Positions 22,885 to 23,747 of a DNA stretch of 23,747 nt are shown in pieces; positions within the stretch are counted from its first letter, which is position 1, and every line of letters starts with the position of its first letter. The notes under the pieces were generated by a model. The model was not told the origin of the DNA. It worked only from the letters and a program-made list of their open reading frames with translations, and searched no databases. This stretch comes from Phaeocystidibacter sp965659725 (lineage in GTDB: Bacteria > Bacteroidota > Bacteroidia > Flavobacteriales > Schleiferiaceae). The position numbers were made by a program, and so were the translations under genes. Location: contig CBFHXG010000033.1 of the NCBI GenBank assembly GCA_965659725.1, positions 1 to 23,747 on the forward strand, written 5' to 3'.

Positions 22885-23747
22885 ATGGATAAGATCAAAG
22901 AACATTTTAGCTCCAAAGTAGGCGACGCCCAAAAGGAGGTTAAAGATTTCATTTCAGAACACGGCGACGAGAAGATCGGAGAGATCAAGGTTTCTCAGCT
23001 ATACCAGGGTATGCGTGGCATGCCGGCTCTTATCTGTGAGACGTCGAAGCTAGATCCAGAGGAAGGTATCCGTTTCCGCGGATATTCTATTCCAGAACTT
23101 CAAGAGAAGCTACCAAAGATGCCAGGTGGACAAGAGCCACTTCCAGAAGGTATCTTCCACTTGATGTTGATGAACGAGATCCCAGGTGATGACGAAGTAC
23201 GTCGTCTATCGAACAACTGGGCACGTCGTTCTATCGTTCCACCACACGTATTCAAGGTGATCGATTCACTTCCACAAAGCGCGCACCCAATGACCCAGTT
23301 TACGGCTGGTATTATGGCACTGCGAACGGAAAGTGAATTCGCTCGTGCATACCGCCACGGAATCCACAAGAGCGAGTATTGGATGCCTACCTACGAAGAT
23401 GCGATGAACCTTATCGCCCGTCTTCCACGTGTGGCTGCCTACATCTACCGTCGCGTTTATCACAACGGAGAGCATATCGAGCCAGATCCGAAGTTGGACT
23501 GGGCCGGAAACTTTGCACACATGCTTGGTTTTGATAACGAAGAGTTTAAAGAGCTGATGAGACTGTACATGACCATTCACTCGGATCACGAGGGGGGGAA
23601 TGTTTCGGCTCATACTGTGAAACTTGTAGGTTCGGCGCTTAGCGATGCTTACTTGAGCTTCGCTGCAGGCATGAACGGTTTGGCCGGACCATTGCACGGT
23701 TTGGCTAACCAGGAAGTGATTCGCTGGATTATGGCAATGCGTGATGA
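22885..23747 (+). CDS. gltA: Citrate synthase, mitochondrial (eukaryotic-like) type, partial (N-terminal 287 residues)
   Basis: This enzyme condenses oxaloacetate and acetyl-CoA to citrate, the entry to the TCA cycle. The reading frame begins MDKIKEHFSSKVGDAQKEVK and runs open to the window end. It contains LYQGMRGMPALICETSKLDP and GIRFRGYSIPE, and later PKMPGGQEPLPEG, ARAYRHGIHKSEYW and HSDHEGGNVSAHTVKLVGSALSD (given by HSDHEGGNVSAHT). GMNGLAGPLHGLANQEV follows. These resemble the animal mitochondrial enzyme far more than the E. coli hexameric type. His235 (pig His238) and the catalytic His271 (pig His274) are present with the same 36-residue spacing. His320 and Asp375 equivalents lie past the edge. 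It starts 11 nt after eno. Confidence 0.95.
   Translation, partial: MDKIKEHFSSKVGDAQKEVKDFISEHGDEKIGEIKVSQLYQGMRGMPALICETSKLDPEEGIRFRGYSIPELQEKLPKMPGGQEPLPEGIFHLMLMNEIPGDDEVRRLSNNWARRSIVPPHVFKVIDSLPQSAHPMTQFTAGIMALRTESEFARAYRHGIHKSEYWMPTYEDAMNLIARLPRVAAYIYRRVYHNGEHIEPDPKLDWAGNFAHMLGFDNEEFKELMRLYMTIHSDHEGGNVSAHTVKLVGSALSDAYLSFAAGMNGLAGPLHGLANQEVIRWIMAMRD

Noticed and set aside
1..23747. tRNA or rRNA genes, CRISPR arrays, insertion sequences, phage genes or defence systems
   Set aside because: Looked for in the gaps and found none; nearly all DNA is explained by conserved housekeeping genes, and no direct-repeat array or transposase is present.

Overview
The window is a 23.7 kb piece of a Bacteroidota chromosome, most likely Flavobacteriales. 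Four things point there: two secreted proteins end in type IX secretion (T9SS, Por) sorting domains; intergenic regions carry the Bacteroidota sigma-factor -7 motif TAnnTTTG; Shine-Dalgarno sequences are mostly absent; and the ribosomal-protein cluster is followed by carA, eno and citrate synthase. The base composition is balanced and suggests a marine or Cryomorphaceae/Schleiferiaceae-like lineage rather than a low-GC Flavobacterium, but that placement is only inferred.

Layout. Positions 1-1020 (minus strand) hold the N-terminal 340 residues of a UvrD/PcrA superfamily 1 helicase that runs off the left edge. Positions 1262-3091 hold two tandem, related T9SS cargo genes. The first looks like an internally deleted version of the longer one. 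A strong hairpin terminator at 3129-3159 closes this block.

From 3416 to 20351 lies one uninterrupted co-directional cluster that joins the classical str, S10, spc and alpha operons: rpsL-rpsG-fusA-rpsJ-rplC-rplD-rplW-rplB-rpsS-rplV-rpsC-rplP-rpmC-rpsQ-rplN-rplX-rplE-rpsN-rpsH-rplF-rplR-rpsE-rpmD-rplO-secY-infA-rpmJ-rpsM-rpsK-rpsD-rpoA-rplQ. It contains 28 ribosomal proteins plus EF-G, SecY, IF-1 and the RNA polymerase alpha subunit. Gaps inside it are 1-29 nt, and three junctions overlap by one base. tuf, adk and map, found in this cluster in many other bacteria, are absent. Two candidate promoters precede rpsL. A 15-bp hairpin with a U-tract after rplQ ends the cluster.

A second transcription unit then starts from a TAnnTTTG element directly after that terminator: carA (small subunit of carbamoyl-phosphate synthase), eno (enolase) and the first 287 residues of a mitochondrial-type citrate synthase, cut by the right edge.

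Overall this is mostly conserved housekeeping DNA. I found no new multi-gene system. The points most worth a second look are the truncated T9SS cargo paralogue, the tandem promoters and small leader hairpin before rpsL, the repeat-built acidic tail of L17, the consistent use of zinc-free S4/S14/L36, and the eukaryote-like citrate synthase.
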